This document shows, piece by piece, positions 23,575 through 39,000 of a DNA stretch of 64,000 nt (its first letter is position 1; every line of letters starts with the position of its first letter). The stretch lies in the NCBI GenBank assembly GCA_024760905.1, contig CM045733.1, positions 23,844,501 through 23,908,500 of the forward strand, given 5' to 3'. Made by a program: the position numbers and the translations under genes. The notes beneath the pieces were generated by a model that made no database searches, was not told the DNA's origin, and saw nothing but the letters and a program-made list of their open reading frames with translations. The stretch is from Plotosus lineatus (lineage: Eukaryota; Chordata; Actinopteri; Siluriformes; Plotosidae).

Positions 23575-24730
23575 GCACTCACATATTTTTTAGCTTTTGT
23601 CCTACAGGTTGGCTATAATGACCACTGATATATACATAGCACTTTAAGCCCCCACACACAAGTATCCAGCAGAGTTGCCCAACAGACTCACATTTAGAGA
23701 AGTGTTTCCACAGTGCATCAATCCTTTCCCTGTATTATCACCCCCTCCCCACTCCTGTGCCTCCATTTCTCCCTGTCCAAGTCTCTTGGCTATCCCTTCC
23801 CCCTCCTATCTGTCAGATTGAGTGAAAGGGAACAGGGAGAGGGGTCAGGCAGCAGGATGGCTTTACAGCTTTTTGTGGTTGTGGTGTTTAGTGAGCGAGC
23901 ACACTGCAGCTTTTACTTTTCCCACTTGCCAAGGCTCAGTGCTTGTTAGTAGGTTTGGGTCAAGATAGTGCAATTTCACTAAGGCCCCACCATTTTAAGA
24001 AGCAGACCCAATTCCATGCAATTTTTGTAGATAGTGTGGTACTGGAAGATGGTTTGGGTCCAGGCCACCTGGCTTTTAATTTGGAGATCAATAATGAGTT
24101 GCAAGTGGCTGGCGTGAGACACATTAGGAGCATTGTTTCTGTGTGCAAGTGTTTCGGTGAAATAGTATGCTACTCAAGCTGCTTTGTGATGACAGCAGGC
24201 TGATTCAGGTCGGCTCTGAAACAAGAACACGTGCAGTAGCATCTACCAAAATACCAGACTGCACACAAACTGAGCACTTTAGTAAAAAAAAAAAAAAAAA
24301 TCATCTACAATATCCTAATGGTTTACTTTTTATGGGAATGATAACATAGGAAAATAATTGGATTTAAAATAAAGAAGTCAGAAGGAATTGCATTATGAAA
24401 AAAGTATATGAAATACTGTGTATGATCTAGTGATTCTGTACACAACTGACAAATACCTTTCATCCAGGTTATGGATAGTGTTCATCTAGATCATATCGTT
24501 ACTACAACTGATGGTAAAAAGAATTATGTTGTTTGACAAGTAAATATGAATACAATAAAAACAATAAATATTGGCTTTTAAGATGAGAACTAATGAAGCG
24601 ATATAATAACACTGAATTTCCATGAAAGATAAGTTAATGATCAAGAATGAACAACAAATAGAAAAGTAATTTGATTCAGACTATAAGATAGGAACTTTCA
24701 AAGAAAACCCATGGAGAGGAGCCTATGGAC

Positions 24731-24782
<52 letters not shown>

Positions 24783-27700
24783 GCTCCCAAGTTTCCAAGT
24801 GTGTTAGGCTGCCCCCCAAATATACATACGCAGCAGTTCGAAAAGAGGCAGGTGTTAGCATCCCACATCATTGAAGGATCATGTACATGCTTACGCCCCT
24901 CCATAGAGAAAACAGTTATACTCCAAGCTTTCCCCGGATGGCTGAGCTTATGAACTTATCTCCAAGAGAGAGCCCTGCCACTCGGTGAAAGAAGCTCATT
25001 TCAGCTGCTTGTATCCGCAATCTTGTTCTTTCGGACACTATCCAAAGCTCATGACCATGGGTGAGGGTTGGAACGTAGATCGACTGGTAAATTGAGAGCT
25101 TTACCTTGCGGCTTAGTTCACTCTTCACCACAATGGACCGGTACAGGCTCCGTTTTACAGCAGAGACTGCAGCAATCCGCCTGTCGAGCTCCCGCTCCAT
25201 CCTTCCATCACTCATAAACAAGACCCTAAGATACTTGAACTCCTCCACTTGGGGCAGGACCTCATTCCCGACCCGGAGGGTGCATTCCACCCTCGTCCGA
25301 CTGAGAACCATGGCCTCGGACTTGGAAGTAATGATTCTCGTCCCGGCTGCTTTGCACTCGACTGCGAATCACTCCACTAAGAGCTGAAGGTCCTAGCTTA
25401 GTGAAGCCAAAAGACATGTATCTGCTTTTTGCAGATACGAGAACTGATGACCAACAAACCAGAAACCCTCAACGCCTTGGCTGCGCCTAGAAATTCTCTC
25501 CATAAAAATTATGAACAGAATTGGTGACAAAGGACAGCTTAGCGGACTCCAACCCTCACTAGAAATGAAGTCGACCTCTTGTTCCCAAGTTGATACTGAC
25601 CAAGCTCTGGCTCTGGTGATACAGTGACCGAATGGCCCATAGAAATGGGTCCGGAACATCATACTCCTAGAGCACGTCCCGCAAGATAGCCCGAGGGACT
25701 AAAAAAGCCTTCTACAAATACACAAAACGCATGTGGACAGATTGGGCAAACTTCCAATCCTCCTTCCGTGATCCTGTAGAGCATATAGAGTTTGTCATGA
25801 GTACTGCGACCAGGATGAAAACCACATTGTTCCTCCTGAATCCAAGGTTCAACTATCAATTGGATCTTCCACCCCATTACACCTGCATAGACTTAGTTGG
25901 GGAGGCTGAGGAGTGTGATTCCATGACAATTGGAACACACCCTTCAGTCCGGACGACCACCCCGGTTTGCCAATCTGGAGGTATGGCCACCGATGACCAC
26001 GTGATGTTGCAGAGACGTGTTAACCAAGATAGTTTTATAACATTCAGAGCCCTGAGATATTCAGGGTGGATCTCATCTACCCTGTAGCCCGACCACCGAG
26101 AAGCTTTTTGACTACCTCAGTGACCTCAGCTCCAGTGATGGGCAGACCCCCTACCCAAACCCCCAGGGTCTTCCACCTCCATGGAGGGCCTGTTGGCGGA
26201 ATTGAGGAGGTCCTCAAAGTAATCCTTCCACTTCCTGACGACATCCTCAGTCGAGGTGAGCAGCTCTCCACTCCTACTGTAAACAATATTTGGGGAGAAC
26301 TGCTTCCCCCCCCTGAGGCGTCAGATGGCGATCCAGAACCTTTTTGAGGCCAACCGAATATTGCTATCCAGGCCATCACCGAACTCCTCCCATGCTCGAG
26401 ATTTTGCATTGGTGACAGCTCGGGCTGCAACACGTTTGGCCTACCTGTCTGCTGCCTCGGGAGTCCCACAGGCCAATAAGACCTGATAGGCCTCCTTTTT
26501 TTTAGCTGGACGAGTCCCTTCACCGCAGGTGTCCACCATCGGGTTCAGGGGTTACCGTCACAACAGGCACCAATGACCTTTCGGCCACAGCTATGGGCTG
26601 CCACCTCAGCAATAGAGGCACAAAACATGGCCCATTCAGATTCCATGTAACCCACATCCTTCGGCATGTAGTTGTAGCTCTGCCTGAGATGGGAGTCAAA
26701 GGCCCCTCTGACAGCAGACATACTTTCCCAGGAGACCCTAACTATACTCTTGGGACTGGCAGGTCTGCTGGGTGCCCCCCCACCATCGGAGCCAGCTCAC
26801 CACCAGCTGGTGATCGGTTGACAGCTCAGCTCCCCACTTCTCCCAAGTCTCCAGAACATGGGGCTTCAAGTCCGGTGACAAACTATAAAGGCAATCATCA
26901 AACTGCGGCCTAGGGTGTCCTGGTGCACTTATGGACACCCTCATGTTCGAACATGGTGTTCATGATAAACAAACTGTGATGAGCACAGAAGTCCAATAAC
27001 GAAACACCATTTGGGTTCACACTGGAGCGGCCATACCTACCGATTACACCCTTTCAGGTCACACTGTCGTTGCCCACATGGGCATTGAAGTCTCCCAGGA
27101 CAACGAGGAAGTCCCCAGGGGAAGCATTCTCTAACACACCCTTTAAAGACCCCAAGAAGGGTGGGTACTCTGAATTGTCATTTGGTGCATAAACACAAAC
27201 AACAGTCAGGATCCATCCCCCACCAGAAGGTGGACGGAAGCTACCCTTTTGTGGACGTGGGAGAACCCCAACGAGTGGGCACCAAGACAGGGGCAACAAG
27301 GATGACCACACCACCTCACTGCCTCTCCCCATGAGAAACTCCAGAATGGAATATGGTCCAGTCCCTCTCAAGATGGGTGGTTCCAGAGCCCAATCTATGC
27401 GTTGAGGGGTGTCCAACTATATCTAGTCGGTATTTCTCCACCTCACGCACTAGCTTGGGCTCCTTCCCCGCCAGAGATGTAACATTCCATGTCCCAAGAG
27501 TCAGAGTCAGAGTCAGTAGCCAAGGATCAGTCCGACAGAACCTATGCCTTTGGCTGCCACACAAATCACACTGTGCCTGACCCCTCTCGCCCTTCTCACA
27601 AGTGGTAGGTCTATGGGAGGGCAGACCCATGTCTCCACTTTTTGGGCTGGGTCCGGCCGGGCTCCATGGGCAGAAGTCCGACCACCAGGCACTCGCCTTC

Positions 27701-29449
27701 GAATCCAGCCCCCAGACCTAGCTCCGGGGAGGATCCAGGTAACCCGTGTGTCCTTGTTTTTCCCTTCTTCGTAGAGGTCTTTTGAACCGCACTTCATCTG
27801 GAACCTCACCTAGGACCTGTGTGCCTTGGGTGACCCAACCAGGGGCATAATGCCACCGACAACATAGCTCCTAGGATCATTAGGACACACAAACCCCTCC
27901 ACACCCAGGGGAATAATAATAATAATAATAATAATAGTAATAATAATAATACATCAGGTTTTTAGTTGAGTTCAAAATAACTGAATAATTTGACCAAGAT
28001 GTTGCTTAGTAATCTGTTGTCACTTCAGTAATACAAAATGGTTAAAATATGCATTTATTGCAAATAGGCACATCGCAAGAAAACACTTCAATCAATCGGT
28101 CCAAGTCGTCTAACAAACTGTAGTTTCCATGTACATTTAATTCAGTAAGTGACAAGACAAGCGAAATAACTTTGTATCTCTATAAGATTTACTTACTGTT
28201 TTGCAATGGCTAAACAGAAGCAACATTATATATTAAAATACCATCATATAAAACATAACTACAGATCGTTTTAAGTCTTGTGCTGCTATTATTATTAAGG
28301 CCAAAAGCTATTGAACTGGAACTGGGATTAAAATGATTACAGTGAAAAACTAGTCACAGTAACAGATTACAAACAGATCAGTACAACCAGACACCATGTC
28401 TGTATTTTTGTCTCAATATGCTCATGAATAAGGCAAAACACATTTTTAAACTTTTCACTGCCCAAAAAAACCCCAACAGAACAAAACAAGCAAACCCCCC
28501 CAAAAAAAAAAAAAAAAAAAAAACAACACACCTACACTCTAATATTTTGTTGAAATGCCTTAAGCCTTGATTAGAGAATGTAATCACCATTGAATTGTTG
28601 CTTCCATTGGTCACATTGAGGATCAGCAATATCATGCAGCAATAAAATGACAGTTGATGACTTGAAATGTACTGTATGACCAGGCCATCACATCAGTGCC
28701 CCCCCCCTTCCGGTGGTAAAATTAGGGCTCAATTAATGAAAGATTGGTTAAGGGAGCATGAGGAATTATTTTCACACATGAACTGGCACCTTAGAGTCCT
28801 GACCTTAACCCTACCCAAAGTCTTTGGGAAGTGCTGGAGATGACTTCTATTTTACCGTCAGTGTTTCATGATGTCACTGAAGAATGAAACAAATTCTAGG
28901 TAGAAATAAATGTGATGTTGCTTTGTTGAAAAAGCAAAGACGTTTGAGAAACACGAAGTGTGAAACAACACCATGACTAAAAGCAGTCCAACAACATATT
29001 AGTGAGTAGGACTTTTATTTTGGTGTTCGGCAGTGTATAAAGATAGAAAGAGATGACGCATACTTTGCCTTTAAAGGTTGATCCACTGTCTGGGGTCGGT
29101 GACTGCTGTGTAAAAGTAAAGTTAATAGTTAAAGCAAAGCTGATCAGGTGTCATGACGTGTTCTAGGTCTGTGTGCAGATTTAGAAAAGTATAAAGAAAA
29201 CTATAAATGGCGGCTGTCCATCAATAACTTTAAAACAGACATTAAAACCAAAAGTGAAACTAAAACTGGGGGCTGTGACGTTTTGACGTCTCCTCTGTGC
29301 AACATGCTGCAGAAAGATCTGATGGAGACTCTGAGTTTTTTTTAATTATAGTACTCAAGTTAAACAAGACAAGACTTTATGGTTATCGGGCCACTTTACT
29401 GGTTTCTGTTGCAATGTACAAGGTGACCAAAAATCTTCCAAATTTCAAA

Positions 29450-29485
<36 letters not shown>

Positions 29486-32400
29486 AAGAAATTATTATCT
29501 GCACATGTGAAAGTACGGGGCAGTGGTGGCCTAGTGGTATACGGCACTGGATCGCTGATCCTAAGGTTGAGGGTTCGAGTCCCACTCTCCACAAGGTTGT
29601 CACTGTCCTCCCATTGCAGCTAACTGGGTTCTCAAAGGCCGGCCATGTCTTGCACTGTCTATGGTGAGAAGTTCATGTAAAAGAACCATTGCTACTTTCG
29701 TAAAGATGAGCTGCAAAGCCGTCAGCGTGTTTCTGTCCCTTGCTAAAGGGTTGTGTCAGGAAGGGCATCCGATGTAAAAACCTCTGCCAAATCAAACATG
29801 CGAATCATTAATATGACTTCCATGATGGAAGCAGATGATTCACTGTGGCGAACCCTGAAAAAGGGAACAGCCGAAAGGAAAAGACGAAGATAAAAGTTAG
29901 TGAGGCAGGAGAAGTGGTGCTGAGGTCTGTTGGTGGCCCAGCTCCTACTTCAATCACCTCGAGCTTGAAGAACTCAGTGTGTGGTTTCAGTAAGATGGAG
30001 CCACAGCACATACAGCTCATGCTGAGGGAAATGTTTCCGGAACGGGCGATCTCGTCGCTTGGCAATATCGGGTGATCAGCCTGTTCCCCTGATCTCACCC
30101 CTTGTGATTTGTTTTTTTTTTTTTTTTTCTGGGGGTTACCTTGAATCACACCTGTATACACACAAACCTAAAAAGTCCAAAAGGTTGCTATTGAAAAGGA
30201 GATAGCTACTGTTCCACCTGAGATTGAGCCATGACAGCCTTAAGAAACCACCTCCAAGAATGTATTGACCGTGACGGTCACCGTTTAGAGAATGGCATCC
30301 TTAAAACATGATGCATAATGTAATGTATTGGATGAAGTTTCATGTGTGCAAATAATAATTTGATTAACACTCATATTCTTTTTGTTTGCCTTTGAAATGT
30401 GGGAGGAAACCTATGCAAATATGGCAAGATCATGCAACTCGGAACTTCGTTTCCCGAAAACAGGACTCAAACCAAGGACCTTCCTGCTCTGAGGCGAAGG
30501 TGCTAATCATTCTGCTGCCAGGATTAAAACTAGCAGGCTACAAATCTACACATTTATTTACTACACCTGGGGTAGAAAAAAGAATATCCACGGACTTTCA
30601 GAAAGCTGCACCAATAAAGGTTTTTATAGATCAGTCAGAATCATTGTTGAGAGTCAAGGTAAGTCAAATCTGTGGACTGTCAGCACAGCCGTGGAGAAAT
30701 ATGTTTTGCTCCTGAATAGCCCGACCTCCTGGTATTATATTGACGGAGAATAAAATGTGTAGTGCAGTGGATCACCGTGGAGCAGTGAACAGGTAAAAGG
30801 AGTTGATGGTTAAAAAATTCTGCGTTAACTAAAACGCTTTCGCCTCTGAAGTCGAGCTTTATGAATGCTAATGCATGCTTGGTGTAGAGCAGCTCTTTCA
30901 GAGCAACACACACAAACACGACACATGGCATTTAAATGAGACGCCACGGGCACTCCCTTTCCTGCTCGCTGCTGAATAGTTTTAATTACACTGATAGTAA
31001 AAGTCCACTCTGATGCTCAGTTCGTCCCTTTTCACATCCACATACAGTATACTGTATACATTTCAGTAGATACAGACACATGCACAAGTGTTTATTTCAT
31101 CACCGTGGATGTGTCTTCACTAGCACCTGAAATTTCTTGCAGGATTTACCAAGCAGGCCGTGACCGCTGAAGGATCATCAGGGCGCCATTTCAAACTACT
31201 GGCCTTGCAGTAACTGAATGAGACAGGCACCATGCCCATGTCTGTACCTGCTTGCCTCACTCACGGGGGGGCTCGCTCCAACAGTCACGGCCTAATGGTC
31301 TCTTGTATGTAAGAGGCATAGCCAGTGATATGAGCACAGATGCCCTGTGATGGCCGCTGTGCTTAGTTTTCGAAGAGGGACTCTGCTGCATTGTGGTGAT
31401 GCTTAGCCTCAAGCCATGAGCTATACTAAGCATTCCTTTCCCCCGCTTCATTTAGTGTTTTCGTACTCTTCACACATCTCACTGTTAATCATTTACTCCA
31501 AAAAGCAGGCTGTACAGTGTGCTTTAACTCCAGTGAAGACAACGTCCATCCTTTGATATGATTACCATTCAAACCCACCTTCTAAAGATGAGGAGGGTGC
31601 AAAGCATGCAGGCTTCAGTGTAGAATTGTGTTTTGGTCGTTTACATCTCCCCCTAGTGGCCATCATTGCAATTGTACATAACAAATCTACTAGTGTCGTC
31701 ACTGGTCTACAACTGACAGAAGATTGACAAATATTTATTTGTCTTCCTCATGTTGCAAACTGAATGTGGTTTAGAAATTAACATGATTTAGATGCTTAAA
31801 ACTCCCCAAAAAATGTTATGTAACTCTATAGCCAACTGTGTGTTTTGAGTATTTCTCCCCCCCCCCCCAGCAATAGATATGCCTGGTCATACACCAATAT
31901 GTATATTGAGAACTGGGCCAAAAAGGATGGTGTGTGAGAAAATGCCTGGGTACAAGTGCCTGGTTGAGTGTTTCTTAACGTGTGTTTTCTGATCCATCTC
32001 ACTCGTGCTCCAATTTCTTCTCCCTTTTGATTCCCTGCTGCGTCCATATTTTCCTGAGCTTGTGATGAAAACATGAGACAACATGGCAGAGATGGAAGGA
32101 AACTAACAGGTGTCCTTGAGTCTGAGCTTCCATTCCTCAGTTTTCATCTCGATATTTGTACAGCTCGTAGCTCCCAACATCACACGCTGACCTACTTGTG
32201 TAATATACAATATAAAACTGAGCTGCTGTTTGACACGGTGTGTATTAACAGCAGTCTACACGAAACAAACGCTTTAAAACTGTGTCTAACCTAAATAAAT
32301 AATAACGACTGTGCACATCTCTGGGTTGGAACATTTTGAAGTGCATCCTACACCAACCAGGAAAGGCTGAAGCTACGCTGTGTATTTTGGGCTAAGTAAG

Positions 32401-35400
32401 AAAACACCAAAGGCCAGACTAAAATGTCAGCATCTGAAAGCCTAATGCCTGCCTACTGAAAAGGTTTCTGAATTCAGCACAGAAGAGGAAAACAGAAGGC
32501 TAAACGCTTCTCTTTTTCTCCTCTTGACAGCCAAGAAGGAGGAGACAAGGGACACGGCGAGCTGAAAGAAACACTTAAACTCTTCTTCGTATGCTGTCTT
32601 TTTCCCTTTATTTATCCGTCCTCTTTAAAATAGGCAGTGAAATTGGGTCCACTGGATGAACCTTTAGGGCTTTGAGCTGGATAGGTTTCACAAAAATACC
32701 ACATACCAGCATGGAAAGGATCCAAACATATATTTTATGCTCTGTCTGTCTATCACACACAAACATCTTCACTTGGATTGAGGACAGTTTAGAAAAGGCC
32801 ATGGGGGCGGGGAACATGCACACAGCTCCCAGGACTCCATGAGCAGCCCCACTGTGTTTTAGTCATTATGATACAAACCACCCCCCAAAAATAAAATAAA
32901 ATAAAATAAAATAAAATAAAATAAAACCCCAAGCAAATAAAACAAACAAACAAAAATCAAATCAATAAAGCAACTTCAAGGTTCTGATATTCTTACTCCA
33001 GAGGAGGCCTAAAAAAGGTTGCATAGGTTTTGAGGAGCAGGGGGGCAACAATTACAGAAATGAACGCCCTCACCAAAGGAGAATTTTCATCCCGGCTGTT
33101 ACCATGGGAACGGGCCTTTAACCCCACCCCCCTCCTTCCTCCCCCACTTTCTCTCGCCTTTCTCTGGCACAATAGTAGGAAGAGATTTTTACCGCGGGAG
33201 AGTAAATGATCATGTTTTTCAAAGGAGGGCAGCACTAACTTTTTTTGATTTGTTCTTTGTTGACAAGCAGAAAGTCGGTTTTTCTCTGTGAGAAGAAAGA
33301 ACAAGAGGAACACAAGCCTTGCAAACAATTCATTTTCTCAACCACTTAACCCTAATCAGGGTGGCGGGGAGGCTCGCGCCCATCTCAGCCAACTCTGGGC
33401 GAAGGCAGGTGGACAGCTCGCCAGGCCTACGAAGGGCCAACACTCACACTCATACTCACACCTACCGGTGATTCGGAACAGCCAATTAACCCACTCTGCA
33501 TGTTTTTGGACTGTGAGAGGAAACCGGTATACCCAGAGGAAACCCACGCAAACACGTACAGAACATGCAAACTCCACACAGAAAAGCCTGAGCTGGGAAT
33601 CGAGACCTTCTTGCTGTGAGGTGGAGAGTGTTAACCACTATGCCGCCGCGCCACTACTTACAAGTCATTTTAAGCAAATCTGCAATCTTATGAAAGATTA
33701 GAGCGCAATATTCATTATCCATTTCCAAATATACATGGCTCAAAAGAACCACGGAATCAGTGTATCACAAAAAATGTGAAAAAATTCAGAATGCAGCCGG
33801 GCCCTAATTTAAATATCATATTTGAACACAATAGACTCACATTGGAAGTAAATTATCAGTACGGGTGAGCGTGTGATAGTGTGGTGAGCTGTGAAAACAT
33901 TTTTCTCCGGCTCATGAAAGGCTGACCTTGAAAAACAGATTTACTGGTCAAACATAATTCCGTTCCCAATATCTCATTGTGATGCCTCCATCATAACGCC
34001 ATTCGTACGTGCCCACAACAGAACTGGGCATTGCAGCTTCATGTGCTGTCGAGGTCTTTGTGCCTTGTATAATGTTTTATTTTAATATATATAAGTTGGC
34101 AGCTGATCGAGTCCGTGTTACTAACAAAAGAGCATTTATGCAGTATTGTCCTGATAAGACAGTGTCCTCGCTGTCCCATCCTTCAGATAGACTTGCACTG
34201 CTAAAAGAAAACGAATACACTTATGAACGAGGGGCTTTTACACACTTACATCTGCCGTGTTTGTGAATGTGTGTTTGCACTGTCGACTAGCTCGCCTTGG
34301 CATCTTAAGACCCACTGCAGTGTCATGTTTCCCAGCTTGCACTGGCAGGTTGTTGTCTGCACTAATCTGCTAATCAGCTCCTGTCCACCAGCATTGTTTA
34401 AACTGGCAGCGGAGAAAATAACACAAACACGAGGAAAGGCTTTCTGCTGAAATGTGATGCAGTTTCGGAACAAAACATGCTGTGCCACCATGTTCTGATG
34501 TGTAGTCCTTGTAAGTAAATGCTCATAAACAAATGCTTATATATTATTTGTTTTAGTATTCAGGGGTTTTTGTAAGGGGGTCGACTGTATGTCTTCTTCT
34601 TCTTCTTCTTTTACTTTCGGCTGCTCCCTTCAGGGGTCGCCACAGCAAATCATCCGCCTCCACCTCACCCTGTCCTCCGCATCTTCTTTTCTGACTCCAA
34701 CGACCTTCATGTCTTCCTTCACCACATCCATAAATGGGGGTCGACTGTATGTATACATACATATATCTTATGAAAACCCCTGAATACGAAAAATCCAGTA
34801 TACGAAAAACATTTTCTTAAATTTTTGTCCTCTGTATACGAAACAAGTTCTTTTTATAAAAAGCACCAAATGCGCCATTCAAATGTTCGAAGGCGCCATT
34901 CAAACAATGCGCGAGTTGCTCTCTCCCAACATCCCGCCCCGCTGGCCTCCCGTTGGCCAGGAGTCTGAATCTCCATAGTACTCTACCTATAATGCTTGTT
35001 TGTCACACACGTAAAGGAGAGATGTACTGTTCGTTGGGGAGTTTCGTGAGTTTTTTTGAGAGTGCTCATTGCAGCTTATTTTTCGTTTTTTTAAGTTGTT
35101 TAATTCAGTAAATGTTTAATAAATGTGGCGCGCTCCGCCGAATGTGGGCAAAACGCGACTCATCCGGACCTCCGATCCCTCAAGCAAACAAGTGAATGTT
35201 GAACACTACACAAGTATTCAAAGCGCACTTACCTGTTCGACAGATCGGAGGTCCGGTCTCAACATTCACTTGCTTGCTTGAGGGATCGGAGGTCCGGATG
35301 AGCCACGTCCCGTCTCAAAAGCTTCCGCATTGGTGTTCGCATTCAGCGGAGCGTGCCACAGAGCGCGCCACAAATGTTTAATAATGAATTTAAAAATGAA

Positions 35401-35654
35401 TTAAAAATATTGAATAATGGATTAATAAATAAATATGTTAATATGTTAATAAAATGTTTAAATGGTTTAATAAATAATTTTCTTTTACTTTTAATACATA
35501 TTTCATACAGAATTGGTGTACTTTTGTCATTTTTAAAGGGTTTATGGGGTAGTCTTGGGAGCCTTGGAATGAATCACACGTTTTACATGTAAAAAATGTG
35601 CCTCTACTTACGAAACAGGCGCTGGAACGGATTCATTTCATAAGAAGGGGACCG

Positions 35655-35696
<42 letters not shown>

Positions 35697-35716
35697 TATA
35701 TATATGTATATATGTA

Positions 35717-35754
<38 letters not shown>

Positions 35755-36009
35755 GTTAATGAAATCCCATTCTTTAGTTATTCTTTGTCTATGTAGACAT
35801 ATCACACAGAGGAAAGCATCACTTTATGTAAAGAATAACTGGAACATTTTCTGGAAAAAAAAGAAAAGAAAAAAAGATTGTGTTGTCCACCTGTGAAGGA
35901 GAATGGACTGTACAGTATTTGAATGTTAAGCAGGCCTCACACAGGGGAGGAAATTGTGCACATAGTTGCTCCACACCAAGTAAGAATGAGATACAATAAA
36001 GAGAAATTA

Positions 36010-36062
<53 letters not shown>

Positions 36063-39000
36063 ATACACTCATGCATAGATGGATAGATGTGTTGAATGCC
36101 TTAAAATAAATTACATTTTTATTGCAGAAGCTACTCTCACTCTGAAAACTGTAGAAAAATACAGGGGACCTGTTTCTCTTTCAGAGGCCCTTGTTAAGGT
36201 GCATGGCATCACAAAGATGGTGAAATCCCAGGACATTTTAAATCAGAACCTGATGGCTGCTGCCCTAAAGCTGAAAATGGGTAGTCACTGGGTATTTCAG
36301 CAAGACGACCCTAAACAAAATCTACACAGAAATGGTTCACCAGACACAGAACCAAGCTTCTCCCATGACCATCTCAGTTCCCAGACCTCAACCCCATTGA
36401 AAAGCTGTGGAGTGAACTCAAGAGGAGAGTGCAGAGGAGAGGACCAGGCCGTTGGATGATTTAGAGAGATTGTGCAGAGAGGAATGATCCAAGATCCCTC
36501 TTTTTGTATTCTCCCATCTTCTGAAATATTACAGGAGAAGATTAGTTGCTATTTTGTTGGCAATGATAATTGTGGCACACATAATTTAATGTAAAATAAT
36601 TATTTCTTAACGTGGGATTTTTTCCCCACTAAATGAATGCAGCTGAATTAAAAAGATGGATTTTCCTCATTGTGGTCCTATATTATAAAAAAAAAATGGA
36701 TTTATTAAAATGACATCCTCAAAAAATAGAGATGTCTCTGACCCTTATTCTAAGTGCTGTAGTGTCCTTAACCCAGTCCAGTTTATTATCAAATTTTGTA
36801 ATCCTCCACCATGGGGCTGGTGGTGTAGTGGTTCTGGCACTGCGCTCATGATCAGGAGGCTGTGTGTTCAAATCCCAGTTAGACCCCCACTGGGCTAAGA
36901 CCCCTGAGCAAGGTCTTAACCACAAGTGTGCCTCTGTCTACCCAGCAGTATAAATGGGTACCCGTAAAAATATATTGGGAAAGTAAACTGCGATGGACTA
37001 GCATCCCATCCAGGGAGAGTTGAACGCCTAGTCGCTTCATGCTATGGACACTGGGGATAAGCACCGGCCTGATAAGCCACTATGGCTCCAGTGTAAAAAG
37101 CCCACAGACTTTACCTTTACTTTACCATTTCCACATTGACGCCCCGAATGAAGAAAGGGGTCAGTGGTGTCTTGGATCTCCTGAAATCCACAATCAGTTC
37201 CTTGGTCTTTGTCACATTAAGCTGCTGATGACAAAATGGTAAAACAGTTATGAGCTGTCAGTGATGACTGGGCGTGAGTATGGTGTAATGTGGTTGTATT
37301 GAATGTGGTTATGAAAGGTGAGAGGTAGATAGTGATGCACAGCTTTGAGTACAAAAACAAATTTTTGGATATCTTGCAGTTCATGGCAATTGACAGCGAC
37401 CACCATCATGGGTCCGACATGGTTTAGAACTGTGCAGAACTACGGTTTAAGAAACTGTCTCCATGTGACTCCTAATTAAAAATAAACATTAAACAAAAGA
37501 TGCAATATATAAATTTTAAAATACAAAGAAATACCATGGAATGTGATTAATTTACCAACATAAACCATGGTGTATTAATAATAAAAAAAAAAGTTAATTA
37601 TTAGCTTAAGCTTGGGGTTGTTTGTGCGTCTCTCTCTCTCTCTCTCTGCTACGCTGCAGTGTACAATCTCATTTCCCTCACTGGAGATCATTAGTCACCA
37701 GGCAAGGGAAATCTCCTATGAGAGAATGCCATGTCAGCACTAATGAAATCTTTCACACACTGAAAAATACAAGGCTTCAAATGTTAAAAGAAAAAAGAAG
37801 AAGAAGAAGGAAAAAAAAAAGCATGGAAGCCAGTTTGAGGATTCAATCCAGATTTTCCTTCCATATCATGACTGTGCGTGAGTGATTACAAAAATATTAC
37901 CGTATTCTACGTGATAAGCGCCCAGGGCGCTTAAAAAATTGGAGTGGGTGGGCGCTTATTAAAACGTTACCAGCAGAGTGGAAAGGTAAGTGCTTATTAC
38001 CATCGAGGTGGAAAACATGAATAATAACAGAACAATAAAATAGTTTTACTCGTATTTTTGTTATTCATTTTGTGGTATCAACCAAATTACTTACATGAAA
38101 GCTGAAAATAAATAGAAAACAGCATAATTAAAAAAAAAAAAAAAAAGACCCTTTAATTTTCCCTCCCGGTGCTGTTCTTTTAAATATTTTTCCCCAATGT
38201 TAAATCGAGCCAATTAACATCAATGTCAACTTTAGCGCATGGAACATTGAAAAGCACGTGGCCAGGAAGGTGCTTAAATTTATGAAGTCAGTGAGCAGGA
38301 AAATCGGGTGAAAAATCCTCATCACTTTCTGATAGGTCCATATCGGGCTCATCGCACCATTCATTCAGATCATCCCAGAGTTTTGCTGTAGCAGTTTCTA
38401 ATGGTTCATCTTGTTGGACATTTACCAAGAGAACACAGCAAAATATTTTCCTGTTTTTTTAAAGCACGGCGGAACAATCATATGTGTTGTTACTGATGAA
38501 CATTATAGACATTCCCAGTGGCAGGGGCTTTTGAAATACCGTGTAAACTCACTTTTACAAGCAGTGAACGCCTCATTTTACCGTTACAGAGACTGATCGA
38601 ATAAAATTGGAAAGTTTGATCTACGATTTTGCCCCCAGTACACACAAGCGGTTATTAGACATAAGATTTAAAAAAAAAAAAAAAAACCTTGGGGGGGTAT
38701 TGGAGCAGGGCGCTTATTACGTCGAATATGCTATATTAATTTATTATTATTTACTCAAAGAGCTCACAGAATCCCACCACTGAGTGCTGGCAGTATTTGT
38801 TTTTTCATCTTATGTTGCTCCATCCAACTCTGATTATCGTTCTGCCTGCGAAGAAAAAAAAGAACATTAAACATGTAGAAAAAGGATTGTTTTCCAACTG
38901 GGAACTGACACGTTGCAGGATGAAGAGCCAATCAGATCACCACCTTCACCATCTTGAAGGTTGTGGCTAGAAAAGTGGACAAACTCCAGTATACAAGATG

